Below are positions 17,538-26,975 of a stretch of 64,000 nt of DNA, one piece after another (positions within the stretch are counted from its first letter, which is position 1; each line of letters opens with the position of its first letter). Made by a program: the position numbers and the translations under genes. Source of the DNA: Bacteroidota bacterium (lineage in GTDB: Bacteria > Bacteroidota > Bacteroidia > Bacteroidales > Dysgonomonadaceae); assembly GCA_023424395.1 (NCBI GenBank), contig JAFADY010000018.1, positions 24,253 to 88,252 on the forward strand. Direction: 5' to 3'. The notes beneath the pieces were generated by a model. It saw only the letters and a program-made list of their open reading frames with translations. It had not been told where the DNA came from and made no database searches.

Positions 17538-17634
17538 ATGATTGAAATTAAAACTCAAGAAATGACGAAAACAAACAATTTCGCTTACCAATAGGCAACT
17601 ATAAAACAATTATAAGTCAATAAAAAACAGATAA

Positions 17635-18264
17635 ATGAAAATTTTATTATCATTATTAACATTAGCAATTATGACAACAACAAACTTATCGTGCCAGGAA
17701 GTTTCTACTCAAGAAGCAAAACCCTATTTAGAAGCCTTTCAGAAATTTATTGAAATTCCGGAAGTTTACACCTTTCATTCGGTGAAAAAGGTGAACATAG
17801 ATAAGGTTTCGGCCTATCTGTTCCGCTACGAGAAAGACGAAAACAACGGATTAAACGGCGAGCATTTCTCTTTTCTTGTATCCGAAAAAGACAAAATGAT
17901 TTTAGGTTTTATCAACATGGACAAAAAATATGCGGATACCAACCTGCCTTCGAAAGAAGAAACAGAAAAAAAATCGCGGGATTTCTTACAAAAAATTGAC
18001 CCGGAATTAAACAAAGGGCTCGAAAATCAGTGGATTGCCCGCCATGACGATGAAATTAACGTAAATGGTAAAAAAACAACTCTTGCCGTAATGAAATACA
18101 AATGCTATCGCCCTTCGGTAGACGATTACGCCTGGGTGTACGTAGGATTCGACGGCTCGATACAGGCTTTTGAAAGAAACTCGAAATGGGACATGAGTAA
18201 AAAGCAGCGCTTTGCCGAACAATGGCTGCACGACAGTTGGAGAATCGCAAACGGAAAACAATAA
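17635..18264 (+). CDS. Secreted lipoprotein, function unknown
   Basis: 209 residues with a signal peptide and lipobox (TNLSC at about residues 16-20), so probably membrane-anchored by lipid. The mature part is alpha/beta and charged, with a Trp-rich end (DDYAWVYVGFDGSIQAFERN, QWLHDSWRIAN). I do not recognise a family. It starts the operon divergent to merR and is 12 bp upstream of the oxidoreductase gene, so it probably belongs to the same MerR-controlled response. Confidence 0.7.
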   Translation: MKILLSLLTLAIMTTTNLSCQEVSTQEAKPYLEAFQKFIEIPEVYTFHSVKKVNIDKVSAYLFRYEKDENNGLNGEHFSFLVSEKDKMILGFINMDKKYADTNLPSKEETEKKSRDFLQKIDPELNKGLENQWIARHDDEINVNGKKTTLAVMKYKCYRPSVDDYAWVYVGFDGSIQAFERNSKWDMSKKQRFAEQWLHDSWRIANGKQ

Positions 18265-18276
18265 AGCGGTACGCAA

Positions 18277-19053
18277 ATGGATTTGTTAGAAAATAAAAAC
18301 GCCGTAATCACCGGGGGCAGCGACGGTATTGGTTTGGGCATTGCACATGCCTTTGCAAAAAACGGCGCCAACATCCTCCTGATTGGCAGAGATGCTGAAA
18401 AACTCCACAAAGCGAAACAGGAACTTGCCGAATACCCAATCGCCGTGCATACCTTAGCGGTAGATTTATACGATGTTGAAAAAATAAAATTGTACACGGA
18501 ACAGATTTTACAAATTTTCCCAAAGGTAGATGTGCTGGTGAATAATGCCGGATTGGGAAAATTTGTCCCGTTCCAGCAAACCGATATCGCCTTGCTCGAT
18601 GCGCACTTGAACCTCAACGTTAAAGCGCCTTACCTGCTCACGCAACAACTATTGCCCGCGCTGGAGCAGAGTAAAGGCAATGTCATCAACATTTCTTCCT
18701 ACTTTGCCAACCGGATGTTGCAGGGGCGCACCACAACGGCGTATTCGCTCACCAAAGGTGCGATCAATTCATTTACAAAATCGTTGGCATTCGAAGTTGG
18801 GCATTTAGGTATTCGTGTGAACGCCATTGCACCGGGAAGCATCGAAACCCCGCAACTGAACCGAAACCTGCAAAGTATGCCGGACGACAAGCAACAGGCA
18901 TTTCGCGCGATGGTAAAAAATATTTATCCGCTGGGCAGAAAAATCGGCAGTGTGGATGATATTGGTAAAGCAGCCGTTTTCCTCGCTTCGGAACAGGCGA
19001 GTTGGATTACAGGAGTAATTCTTGCCGTAGATGGCGGGTTGACGACCAATTAA
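18277..19053 (+). CDS. SDR-family NAD(P)-dependent oxidoreductase
   Basis: 258 residues of a classical short-chain dehydrogenase. The nucleotide-binding motif is TGGSDGIGLGIAHAFAKNG (residues about 12-30), the NAG motif is VLVNNAGLG, the catalytic Ser lies in VINISSYFANR and the catalytic YxxxK is AYSLTKGAINSF. The C-terminal WITGVILAVDGGLTTN is typical of the FabG-like group. The substrate cannot be told; the MerR-linked context suggests a stress or xenobiotic aldehyde/ketone. Confidence 0.92.
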   Translation: MDLLENKNAVITGGSDGIGLGIAHAFAKNGANILLIGRDAEKLHKAKQELAEYPIAVHTLAVDLYDVEKIKLYTEQILQIFPKVDVLVNNAGLGKFVPFQQTDIALLDAHLNLNVKAPYLLTQQLLPALEQSKGNVINISSYFANRMLQGRTTTAYSLTKGAINSFTKSLAFEVGHLGIRVNAIAPGSIETPQLNRNLQSMPDDKQQAFRAMVKNIYPLGRKIGSVDDIGKAAVFLASEQASWITGVILAVDGGLTTN

Positions 19054-19056
19054 CAA

Positions 19057-19269
19057 ATGAACAACGAGTTAAAAACAACCTTGCGGTTTGGGCTCTTAAT
19101 TGTCACGCCGCTTTGTTTGGTTAATAGCCTGATTTTTTGCTTCGGTTCAGCTCATTTTTGGACTGATTTTCTGAACCGTTTTTGGTTTACCTTCGCTATC
19201 TCCTTTCCGCAAGCGTTTCTCTATGTTACGCTGATAAAATGGTTTGATAGGAGAAAAAAATGTCCATAA
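19057..19269 (+). CDS. DUF2798 small membrane protein
   Basis: 70 residues with two predicted membrane helices (FGLLIVTPLCLVNSLIF and FTFAISFPQAFLYVTLIKW) and a basic C-terminal tail. The pattern and length fit DUF2798. It starts 3 bp after the oxidoreductase stop and is the last gene of the operon. No function is known for the family. Confidence 0.75.
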   Translation: MNNELKTTLRFGLLIVTPLCLVNSLIFCFGSAHFWTDFLNRFWFTFAISFPQAFLYVTLIKWFDRRKKCP

Positions 19270-19318
19270 AAATAGTAGCGCCTATACCTGCAAGTAAAGT
19301 TAAAATAATCGTTTTCAT
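19226..19318 (-). pseudogene. Possible truncated DUF2938-like membrane protein
   Basis: A 30-codon frame on the minus strand reads MKTIILTLLAGIGATIFMDI then stops soon after; the GxGAT...MD start resembles the N terminus of DUF2938 membrane proteins. It runs into the 3' end of the DUF2798 gene, so it would be a remnant joined at a deletion. The stretch 19319-19576 shows no other gene. Confidence 0.3.
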
Positions 19319-19576
19319 AGTTTTTTTTGCAGATATTATTGATTGGAAAATGCCTTATGAAAACTTGCAACCAAACGATAAAACGGCGAAAAACATAAAA
19401 ATTTTTTCCTTCATTGAATTAGGCGCTTTAATCTCTTACTAATTTATTCCGGACTAAGATCAATATGCTTGCGACGCAATATGATCCTATTTTTAAGTTA
19501 AAACTCCTGGAATTTTATAAAGGCAATGGGTTCATTTCTAACAATTCTGTACCTCTATTGATAATCTTGGGTGTGA

Positions 19577-19756
19577 TTAGCCGATTTTCTTGAGTGTTTC
19601 TTCCACCGCTTTCATATCGCATAAGATGGAACTGTCCAAAACTTTAGCGTATTGGTGCGTCATTTTCGTATTGGCATGACCTAAAATTTTGGCCACATTT
19701 TCCATCGATACATTATTGGCAAACATAACTACCGTTGCGCATGTATGACGCTTGGC
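19577..19756 (-). pseudogene. C-terminal fragment of a tyrosine integrase
   Basis: Reading the minus strand gives AKRHTCATVVMFANNVSMEN, then VAKILGHANTKMTHQYAKVL and a tail ending MKAVEETLKKIG before a TAA. This has the R-H box remnant (LGHANTKMTHQY) and the catalytic Tyr of a Bacteroidetes phage-type integrase, but the upstream part is gone; sequence past about 19756 no longer codes for integrase. The same tail recurs on the plus strand at 63664-63745. Confidence 0.8.
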
Positions 19757-19919
19757 ATAAATAAAATAAAAAGATATAACAATATGGCTTTCGGAAAATA
19801 TTGATATACTCTTATTTATTTGAAATTGTTGTTGAGATTATTCCGTGATTAAATGCAAAGCAACACACATTTATTCAAGAGTTTTCAGTAACTTGCACGT
19901 AATTAGTCAGGCATATGAA

Positions 19920-21836
19920 ATGATGAAACGTGCAACAAACTATAAAATACTGCAATTTATTGTAATTCTCATATTTATTGGAATTACGGTGGGGGCATGT
20001 TCCAATTTTTCTAAATCTAAGTCGGAGCATTTATTGCAACAAGCTAAAAATTTGATGGAAACACATCCTGACAGCGCCATGAGCATAATAGATTCCATTG
20101 AATCTCCACAAGTAAGTCTCAGTCATGAAAATTATATGTATTATCTAATCGCTCGCGTAGAAGCTTATTATAAGAATTTTCGTCCGATAGATGAAGACAC
20201 ACTTATTTTTCAGGCGCGGGATTATTTTGCAAAGCTCGAAAATAAAATACCGGAAACCGCTTTGGCTTATTATTACAGTGGGTGCGTGTATCGGGAGCAG
20301 CAGAAATACGACAAAGCAATGCAGGAATATAAAATAGCGGAAGAATATGCCGAGAGGATATCCGATGCTAATTTACAGGGATTGATAGTTTATAATATAG
20401 GTGATCTTTTACGTTTGCAAGGATTGTATTTGCAAGCATTAAACATGTATAGGGATGCTGCAGCAATATATGTAAATTATCCTGAAAGACAAATTCAATG
20501 TTTAAGCGCCATCGGGCAAATGTATTTATTACTTGAGAAACCCAATGATGCAATTGTTGCGTTTAACCAAGGATTGGAATTGGCACAAAAAATAGATAGC
20601 CCCTCCTTACAAAGTTTGTTGTTTCAGAATATAGGTGTAACGTACAAAGAGATAGAGAAATACGATGAAGCAGAGAAATATCTTCGACTGTCGTATTCTT
20701 TTAATAGTGACTCTTTGGAACGGCCTCGATATTATTTAAACTTTGCTGATTTATATGCTAAAATGGGGAAAAGAGATTCGGTAACGATTTACATCCAAAA
20801 TCTAAAGTACAGTTTAACCCAAATCCAGGATCCCTACCTGAAAGTCGGCATACTTCAAAGCTTAGTTGAGAGTGAAAAATCAAGCGGGAATTATGATGAA
20901 GCTATTAATTATCTGTATGCGTATGCAAACGAGATTGAAAATATTACGGAGACAAGAATGCAGCAAGCGGTGTATGAGGTACAGCAAAAATACAACTTAG
21001 AGAAAGCCAGAAGTACTCATCAACAGCAAGTTGCGGTTTATAAAAATTGGATATTTTCCTTGTTGGGCATCGGGCTTATCTCCGGAATAGTATTTCTTTC
21101 ATATTCATTATCACAAAAGAAAAAACTGATACGAATGTATGAAACTATTGATACGCTGCGTAAGATATCTGCCAACCAAAAAATATTGAGAAAAGCCCAT
21201 GGAGAAGAAATAGAAAAGAAATTAGCGGATAAAATTAATGATTATAAATTATTGGAAGACGATTTTATTCGGAAAAAAGAAGATCTGACTCAACAACAAA
21301 AAGAAAATGAACAATTGAAGAAACAGGTTGCCAATAATAATGACATGATCTTAAAAGAAAGAGAACAAGATTTATTACAGAAAACCAATGAGTTAATAGA
21401 ATTACATGCTCAGAATAGTCGAAAGAAAAACGAAACATTGCGAAATGCCCTTTTATGGCAATTCGGAGTTATTTCAAAAGTTGCCGATTTAGATAAAATA
21501 GAGAAAGACGATTCCGGAAATTTAGTAAAAGAGTTCAAAAAGATAATTTACAAGGGTGATTTTGAAAATCATTATCAAATGATAGTATCATTTTTTAACC
21601 GATTTGATGAGAAAATTATTCTAAAAATACGGGAGTTCATACCCAATATAAAAGAACAGGAACTGTTAGTATGTTTGCTAACTTATGTGGGATTGAGTGT
21701 GAAAGAGACTTCATCGCTCTTGCCTTTAACCCAGAATACCATACAGTCCTATCGCAGAAATCTACGCCGTTCTCTCAATATTGAGGATAATACGATTGAT
21801 ACGGCAACCTTCCTGAGGAATATCCTCGACAACTAA
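19920..21836 (+). CDS. Membrane-anchored TPR regulator with LuxR-type HTH
   Basis: 638 residues from the ATG at 19920 (another ATG follows at once). Layout: signal sequence with lipobox-like TVGAC (Cys about 27), a TPR-type helical region (about 35-365; for example YYYSGCVYREQQKYDKAMQE), one membrane helix (about 376-397, IFSLLGIGLISGIVFLSYSL), a long cytoplasmic coiled coil (about 400-530), and a C-terminal HTH (EQELLVCLLTYVGLSVKETS then LLPLTQNTIQSYRRNLRRSL). This is a Bacteroidetes one-component sensor: TPR outside the inner membrane, DNA-binding inside. It heads the secreted-protein/RiPP island and is the best candidate to act on the paired promoter boxes. No phospho-acceptor domain is present. 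Confidence 0.85.
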   Translation: MMKRATNYKILQFIVILIFIGITVGACSNFSKSKSEHLLQQAKNLMETHPDSAMSIIDSIESPQVSLSHENYMYYLIARVEAYYKNFRPIDEDTLIFQARDYFAKLENKIPETALAYYYSGCVYREQQKYDKAMQEYKIAEEYAERISDANLQGLIVYNIGDLLRLQGLYLQALNMYRDAAAIYVNYPERQIQCLSAIGQMYLLLEKPNDAIVAFNQGLELAQKIDSPSLQSLLFQNIGVTYKEIEKYDEAEKYLRLSYSFNSDSLERPRYYLNFADLYAKMGKRDSVTIYIQNLKYSLTQIQDPYLKVGILQSLVESEKSSGNYDEAINYLYAYANEIENITETRMQQAVYEVQQKYNLEKARSTHQQQVAVYKNWIFSLLGIGLISGIVFLSYSLSQKKKLIRMYETIDTLRKISANQKILRKAHGEEIEKKLADKINDYKLLEDDFIRKKEDLTQQQKENEQLKKQVANNNDMILKEREQDLLQKTNELIELHAQNSRKKNETLRNALLWQFGVISKVADLDKIEKDDSGNLVKEFKKIIYKGDFENHYQMIVSFFNRFDEKIILKIREFIPNIKEQELLVCLLTYVGLSVKETSSLLPLTQNTIQSYRRNLRRSLNIEDNTIDTATFLRNILDN

Positions 21837-21997
21837 TTCGTTTTCATACGATTAAAATTATTTATTTTCAGATGTATCGTATGGAACTCGCTATAATCAT
21901 GTATTTGTTTGATAATGATTATCATGCTCGTTTCATATCACAATCATTTTACTTAAAAACTACATAACTGAAAATACACCAAATAAATTTTCAATGT

Positions 21998-22088
21998 TAC
22001 ACCCTATACTGCTACATTTCTGAATATCTGTTTATTAAAGAGTTAGGGTGTATACAAGGTTAAAGTACCTGTACACCCCCTATACAGC
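21998..22088 (+). promoter_or_regulatory. Paired CCCTATA boxes upstream of the DUF3244 gene
   Basis: Box 1 (tacaccctatactg, 21998-22011) and box 2 (ctgtacaccccctatacag, 22070-22088) start 72 bp apart; an inverted half copy (tagggtgtatac) lies at 22043-22054. The same pair with the same spacing is found at 26843 and 32627. The rest of the 21837-22153 gap shows no gene. Confidence 0.6.
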
Positions 22089-22153
22089 TGTTGTTTTGTG
22101 TCTTTTTTTATCTTTCTTTTGTGTCACATAATTCACTAAAAAAAATAAAAATT

Positions 22154-22561
22154 ATGAAATCAAAACAACCTATTCAATTAACACGCGCAATGATTATTTT
22201 TCTTGCGCTTTTCTTGTTTTCTCCGGTTTATTCGGTATACAATCTTCAAATTCAAACAGAGGAGAGCAATAGATCGAAAATTGTTTTAGAAGGAATGTTA
22301 AGACAAGGTGGCTTACGTTCCGGTACTGATCCCATCGTTGTTGAGATACAGGATAAAGTAATGCTCATTACTTTCCAAAAAGATGTAGGCAACATCAACA
22401 TATCCATGACAAACGAAAGTGGTGAAAATGTGTACACTAACACAGTAAACAGTGCCGGCTTACCATCATTCAATATCTTTTTAACCCATTTGCCGGCAGG
22501 AAATTATACAATTTCATTTAGCAATGAGAGAGGGATGATGTGGGGTGAGTTTATTCTGTAA
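22154..22561 (+). CDS. Secreted DUF3244 protein
   Basis: 135 residues with a signal peptide (FLALFLFSPVYSVYN) and an immunoglobulin-like beta-sandwich; ENVYTNTVNSAGLPSFNIFL and HLPAGNYTISFSNERGMMWG are the DUF3244 end motif. The start at 22154 was chosen because the signal peptide begins here; the longer frame covers the promoter region. DUF3244 proteins are commonly small secreted Bacteroidales proteins encoded near TPR regulators. It is the first gene after the first box pair. Confidence 0.8.
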   Translation: MKSKQPIQLTRAMIIFLALFLFSPVYSVYNLQIQTEESNRSKIVLEGMLRQGGLRSGTDPIVVEIQDKVMLITFQKDVGNINISMTNESGENVYTNTVNSAGLPSFNIFLTHLPAGNYTISFSNERGMMWGEFIL

Positions 22562-22678
22562 CAAAAGTAAACGAGTATAAAACCGATATTTTATTTTAAT
22601 ACATCCAAAAGTTATTAACTTCACCCTTATAATTTAATTGATATCAATAATAATAGGGAATTAAAATTATTAAAACAT

Positions 22679-23926
22679 ATGAAAAAAATATTTTACATTT
22701 TAAGTATCGTTCTTCTGGTATTTTCTTGTGACAGTGCTGAAGAAGTGGCTATGTTCAATGATCATGAAAGCGCAGTGCAACAACTTGATTATATACATCA
22801 AGGAGTAGATAGTATTTTAGGAGAAATCATAGAACCTCCTAAATCAGATTTAAAGATAAATAGAAGCCAATTAAGAGGGGCAAATGCCAATAACTCCTTA
22901 TGGGACATAAGAGACATGGATGTTAATATTGTGGTAAAAGAAAACTCTTCTTATAGACGATATCTACAATCGCAAGGTGTTGGGAAAGAATTAATATTTG
23001 CCAACATAAATAACAATAGTAATCAAAAGTTCAAATTATCTTTCATGCCCCTGACGAATTATATTCTCATAAGAGATAATTCAAATAATTTATTATCTAT
23101 GGGAGTTTATACAAACGCACCGGATACAAGAGTGCTTTATGCCAAAAACACTAATAATTCATTCGGAGCTTGTTGGAATTTTAACAGTGGAGACGTACGT
23201 GAAGAATCATATATTTTAGAGAATGCCGATGCTATAAAACAAGGTAGTGGTGGCATGTGGGATATATACTACGAGGTCATTGGAGCAAATGATTCCAAAA
23301 TATACTTTGATAAATATCGCAACACAGCTAGACAAGAATTTTCTATAATTCCATTAGATAATTTTGTCATTCACAGTATCGAATTCTTCAATGACCAAAC
23401 TGCTACTTTAGTTCAGCAACCAGACTTTGTTGCGAGATGGACTTATACAAACAGAACTTCGATTCAACAAAGTATGACTACATCATTTACACAGAGAGCT
23501 ACTAAAACATCTAATTTCAGTAATCAAACAAATTTAACATTAAACTATAGTCAAACTGCAAAAGTGAAAGTTCCTTTTTTTGGAGAGGGATCTATTACCA
23601 TAGGTGCTTCTCTTGGTGAGACATATACATTTGGACAATCTGAAACAATAGAAGATTCACGAAGCTACAATTTTCCAATTTTAGTTCCAGCTCATACTAC
23701 AGTAAATGCCACAGCAACAGTCAGAAGATATAAATTAGACATTCGTTATAGGGCAAAAGTACGTGGTATAAATACTGGAAGAGAAATCACAATCGATGGC
23801 GTTTGGACTGGTGTAGATTGTTCTGAAGTAGTTGGTTATGCTGAGCAAATTCCTCTTGGTCAAAGTACAGTAAAAAGCTCCAAGACATTCAAAATCAATC
23901 CAAATAATGAGATAACTTTCAACTAA
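22679..23926 (+). CDS. Lipoprotein with beta-trefoil-like and aerolysin-like pore domain
   Basis: 415 residues. A signal peptide ends in a lipobox (LVFSC, Cys 17). The middle (about 70-225) has repeated QxF-type strand ends (NSNQKFKLSFMPLTNYILIR, ARQEFSIIPLDNFVIHSIEF) suggesting a ricin-like beta-trefoil. The C-terminal part (about 235-415) has Ser/Thr-rich alternating strands and the ETX/MTX2-aerolysin signature: FGQSETIEDSRSYNFPILVP then AHTTVNATATVRRYKLDIRY. Such proteins form beta-barrel pores. Lipidation suggests surface display or delivery on vesicles. Direct homology search was not possible; the aerolysin call rests on the PxxT/V strand pattern. Confidence 0.65.
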   Translation: MKKIFYILSIVLLVFSCDSAEEVAMFNDHESAVQQLDYIHQGVDSILGEIIEPPKSDLKINRSQLRGANANNSLWDIRDMDVNIVVKENSSYRRYLQSQGVGKELIFANINNNSNQKFKLSFMPLTNYILIRDNSNNLLSMGVYTNAPDTRVLYAKNTNNSFGACWNFNSGDVREESYILENADAIKQGSGGMWDIYYEVIGANDSKIYFDKYRNTARQEFSIIPLDNFVIHSIEFFNDQTATLVQQPDFVARWTYTNRTSIQQSMTTSFTQRATKTSNFSNQTNLTLNYSQTAKVKVPFFGEGSITIGASLGETYTFGQSETIEDSRSYNFPILVPAHTTVNATATVRRYKLDIRYRAKVRGINTGREITIDGVWTGVDCSEVVGYAEQIPLGQSTVKSSKTFKINPNNEITFN

Positions 23927-23971
23927 AAAAATTTAATTTATTTCATCTCTTTTTAATAGAATTGTATTATA

Positions 23972-24544
23972 ATGAATAAAAAATTAGTTGTTTTTGTAGC
24001 GAGCGCTCTTTTGTCAATATTAAACCTCTTTAGTCAGGATAATATAGTTTCGTACTACACTCATATAGAAAATGAAACACCTAATTATATTGTTTTTTCG
24101 AATGATGGAAAACTAATTGCTACAGGACTCTACGGTTGTGTCAGAATATGGGATGTTAATTCAAAAAAATTTAGTGATTATAAAACTAAATTGAAAAATG
24201 AAACACCTAATTATATAAGTTTTTCACCAAACGGGAAAAATATTGCTGCAGGTGTGTACGGCGCTGTCAGAATATGGAATCTATTAACTGGCGAATTTGT
24301 AGACTATCCAACTAAATTAAAAAATGAGACACCTATTTATGTAAGTTTTTCTCCTAACGGAAAAAATATTGCTACAGGAGTTTATGGAGCAATAAGAGTA
24401 TGGAACATACAAACAGGGGAATTTAAAGATTATCCAACTAAATTGAAAAATGAAAAGCCTACGTTCGTAAAATTTTCACCAGACGGAAAATTAATTGCTA
24501 CTGGAATATTTGGTGAAGTACGAATATGGAGAATTTCAAATTAA
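23972..24544 (+). CDS. Secreted four-repeat WD40-like protein
   Basis: 190 residues with a signal peptide (ASALLSILNLFSQ) and four nearly identical 42-residue repeats, each reading KNETPNYISFSPNGKNIAAG then YGAVRIWNLLTGEF or close variants. The WD40 elements (SPDGK, the VRIW strand end) are plain but only four blades are encoded, too few for a closed propeller. Two chains may join, or the protein may have been shortened. The repeats are similar at DNA level as well, which suggests recent internal duplication. It lies 45 bp after the aerolysin-like gene. Confidence 0.75.
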   Translation: MNKKLVVFVASALLSILNLFSQDNIVSYYTHIENETPNYIVFSNDGKLIATGLYGCVRIWDVNSKKFSDYKTKLKNETPNYISFSPNGKNIAAGVYGAVRIWNLLTGEFVDYPTKLKNETPIYVSFSPNGKNIATGVYGAIRVWNIQTGEFKDYPTKLKNEKPTFVKFSPDGKLIATGIFGEVRIWRISN

Positions 24545-24834
24545 TCGTTTTTCGTATCTGATATTCTTGATTTATTAATCTAAAAAAGAGTTTAGTAGAT
24601 TACAAAAATTATTTATCTATGTAATTATTTGATAATCTGTAAAATAATTGCCATTTTATAGAGTAAGGCCTTGAGTTTCTGTTTATTCACAGATGATTAA
24701 CAGTCTATTACGTGATTGGCTAATTCATATATACTCACAGGATTATAAGTCGAATTATATCAAAAAACGAGGGTGATTGTATCTATTTTCATCCTCGTTT
24801 GATACTTGTTAAAATTATTCAAACAATAAAAGTC

Positions 24835-25263
24835 ATGAATACCAAAAAATCTGCTATTATTTCGTTACTGTGTTTTTTATCAATATGTCTCTTGTTTTCA
24901 AGTTGTGAAAACAATAAGGAAATACTCGATCTAAATGCAGAATCCTTAAAGCAAACCAGCTGGAGTGGCCAACTAATCGAATCATATAATGAGGGTGAGA
25001 ATGTCCATTATTCAGATGTGGGATTTATTTTTTACACTACTGAAACCGGTCAGTTCGATTTAAAATATGAAACAGATTTGGAACCATCAATTACTAAATT
25101 TGATTATCATGTAGACGGGAAATTATTATTTATAAAAAAGAATATAACTTTAGGAGGATACTGGTTGCTTTTAGAAAAAAGTAACAACAGAATGATATTG
25201 GAACAAAGTTCAGGTGGAAAATACTCATACAAGGCTACACTAGTATTGGAAAGGAGACATTGA
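24835..25263 (+). CDS. Small lipoprotein, lipocalin-like
   Basis: 142 residues from the ATG at 24835. Signal peptide with lipobox LFSSC. The mature part is a string of short beta strands (QTSWSGQLIESYNEGENVHY, GFIFYTTETGQFDLKY, RMILEQSSGGKYSYKATLVL) as in small lipocalin-like Bacteroidetes lipoproteins. No family assignment can be given. It follows a 290-bp gap (24545-24834) without a recognisable gene. Confidence 0.65.
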   Translation: MNTKKSAIISLLCFLSICLLFSSCENNKEILDLNAESLKQTSWSGQLIESYNEGENVHYSDVGFIFYTTETGQFDLKYETDLEPSITKFDYHVDGKLLFIKKNITLGGYWLLLEKSNNRMILEQSSGGKYSYKATLVLERRH

Positions 25264-25388
25264 TCCGTTCACTATTACATGTTAAGGTGTTAACATCACT
25301 TTATTGTTTTAAAATACTTTGTACAAAAAGAATAGGAAATTCGATTCTTATAATATACAAATTTCAAAAATACCTAAAAAATAGTTTT

Positions 25389-26000
25389 ATGAATAAACTT
25401 AATACAATATTTTTCATCTTACTTATTGGAATATTCATTGCCGGATGTACTAACTTGGGAGATGAAATTGATTACGATGATGAAGTGTCTAACGCAATGG
25501 GTACACGAGCAGGTTTAGCGACAGTAATAACTTATCCAACCGTTTCAGAAATGGCATCTAACTATCAAGTAGTAGCGTCAATGGCGGCAGCTTGGAATTC
25601 AACAATAGACGCTGTAAGGCGAGGATATAGGCAAGAATACGGCTTTTTTATTTATTATGATTATATAAAAAACGAAATTAAGCCGGGCAGCATTGTCATG
25701 GGTGGCGCAATTACCGGATGCGCAGGCACAAATGCCAGTATAAACCTCGGAATACCAACCAGTAATTTGCAAGTATGTGGTTTTTTTCATACTCACACAC
25801 CATTAAATAATTGTAGTCAGGGCGACAGTAGAGTCGTCGGGCCTTCTGGAACAGACACCAGAGCTTACAATGGTACACTACCTGGCCTACTTTATGATTT
25901 TGTTGGAACAAATGGTGTAATAATTGGAGGACATTCTCTAAGCGCTCCCAAAAAATTATATACCTTTGGGCCTAATAGAAAAGCATCAATCAATATCTAA
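25389..26000 (+). CDS. Lipoprotein with JAMM/DUF4329-like metalloprotease motif
   Basis: 203 residues from the ATG at 25389, with lipobox FIAGC. The core has VCGFFHTHTPLNNCSQGDSR followed by VVGPSGTD. That is a HxH...SxxD arrangement as in JAMM/MPN metalloproteases and DUF4329 domains, with an upstream strand (YGFFIYYDYIKNEIKPGSIV) and a nearby Glu that could be the general acid/base. If active it would be a zinc peptidase or isopeptidase on the cell surface. The alternative is a structural relative without activity. The frame open upstream to 25260 overlaps the previous gene and is not the likely start. Confidence 0.6.
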   Translation: MNKLNTIFFILLIGIFIAGCTNLGDEIDYDDEVSNAMGTRAGLATVITYPTVSEMASNYQVVASMAAAWNSTIDAVRRGYRQEYGFFIYYDYIKNEIKPGSIVMGGAITGCAGTNASINLGIPTSNLQVCGFFHTHTPLNNCSQGDSRVVGPSGTDTRAYNGTLPGLLYDFVGTNGVIIGGHSLSAPKKLYTFGPNRKASINI

Positions 26001-26195
26001 GAGAAAACTTAAAATAGTATACTGAAAATTTCAGTTACAAAGTTAGTTTATGATATATTTTGAAGGAATATGAATTCCTACCAACCAAGATTTTATATGG
26101 AGGTAGAAGCAACACGAATAAGTATTATTTTTGATTAAGCGTAAAATCGTGGTGATTTGTATGAGATAAATACGTAAAAATAAAAATATAAACAG

Positions 26196-26732
26196 ATGAA
26201 AACAAAAATTATTTTTGCATTGATGATTTTCTTTCTAATGGGAATGAATCTTCATGCGCAAACCAAGAAAATAAACATTAAAAATATGTGTGATGTTGAA
26301 CGTAATCAATATCTAACAGATTTAGCAAAGGAGTTGACACTTACATTTGGGCCCGAATATTATCAGATAATAAAAGGGGCACCAAAAATATCTGAATTAA
26401 AGAAGTTTGAAACGGGCGAAGATACCAGAGTAGCTATAACAAAAAATGCAGGCAAAGAATATTATGAAATCACTTTACCCTATGATACAACGAATATAAT
26501 ACTTGATTGGGATTATGCTTCCAAAGTTCAAATTTGGAGTGACACAGGGAGCCCGATTGGAATAATTTTTGGTAACGGAATGGGATTAAACTTTTTATTT
26601 GACGACCTAAACACAATAAAAAAATCAAAGAAAATCGTGCCTTTGCAACAAGCTGATAATACAAGAGAATATGATTTAATCCCAAATGAGGAAGAGATTA
26701 AAGAATACAAGAAATACTTAGATAAAAAATAA
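26196..26732 (+). CDS. Secreted protein of unknown function
   Basis: 178 residues with a signal peptide ending near LHAQ, a basic, helical first half (MCDVERNQYLTDLAKELTLT) and strands (EYYEITLPYDTTNIILDWDY, VQIWSDTGSPIGIIFGNGMG), with a very charged tail. I do not recognise a family. It is the last gene before the first RiPP cassette and belongs with the string of exported proteins behind the first box pair. Confidence 0.6.
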   Translation: MKTKIIFALMIFFLMGMNLHAQTKKINIKNMCDVERNQYLTDLAKELTLTFGPEYYQIIKGAPKISELKKFETGEDTRVAITKNAGKEYYEITLPYDTTNIILDWDYASKVQIWSDTGSPIGIIFGNGMGLNFLFDDLNTIKKSKKIVPLQQADNTREYDLIPNEEEIKEYKKYLDKK

Positions 26733-26842
26733 TCTTACCCCATTCTTCATAAAAAAACAATAAATATAAATAATGAGCTTTGGTGACTTATAATTGCCAT
26801 AGCTCTTTTTATTTATTCCAAAACTCTAAAATATTTCGATAT

Positions 26843-26975
26843 TCCCCCCTGTATTGTGTTATTTCCAATTGTTTGGCTGTTAATTATTTATTTTATCCAA
26901 AAAGTTAAACTCCCTGTACACCCCCTATATAGCTATTGCATAATATAAATACTTATCTTTTATTTGTGCTTGAGA
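26843..26975 (+). promoter_or_regulatory. Paired boxes and promoter of RiPP cassette 1
   Basis: Box 1 (tcccccctgtattg, 26843-26856) and box 2 (ctgtacaccccctatatag, 26914-26932) start 71 bp apart. Just downstream attgcataatataaatac and tttatttg resemble a Bacteroidetes -33/-7 promoter (TTG ... TAnnTTTG with one mismatch). The block from ttaaactccctgtaca onward is nearly identical to 32690-32760. Confidence 0.65.

Noticed and set aside
19260..19442. 60-residue plus-strand open frame after DUF2798
   Set aside because: Composition is not protein-like; the minus-strand DUF2938-like remnant explains part of the region better.
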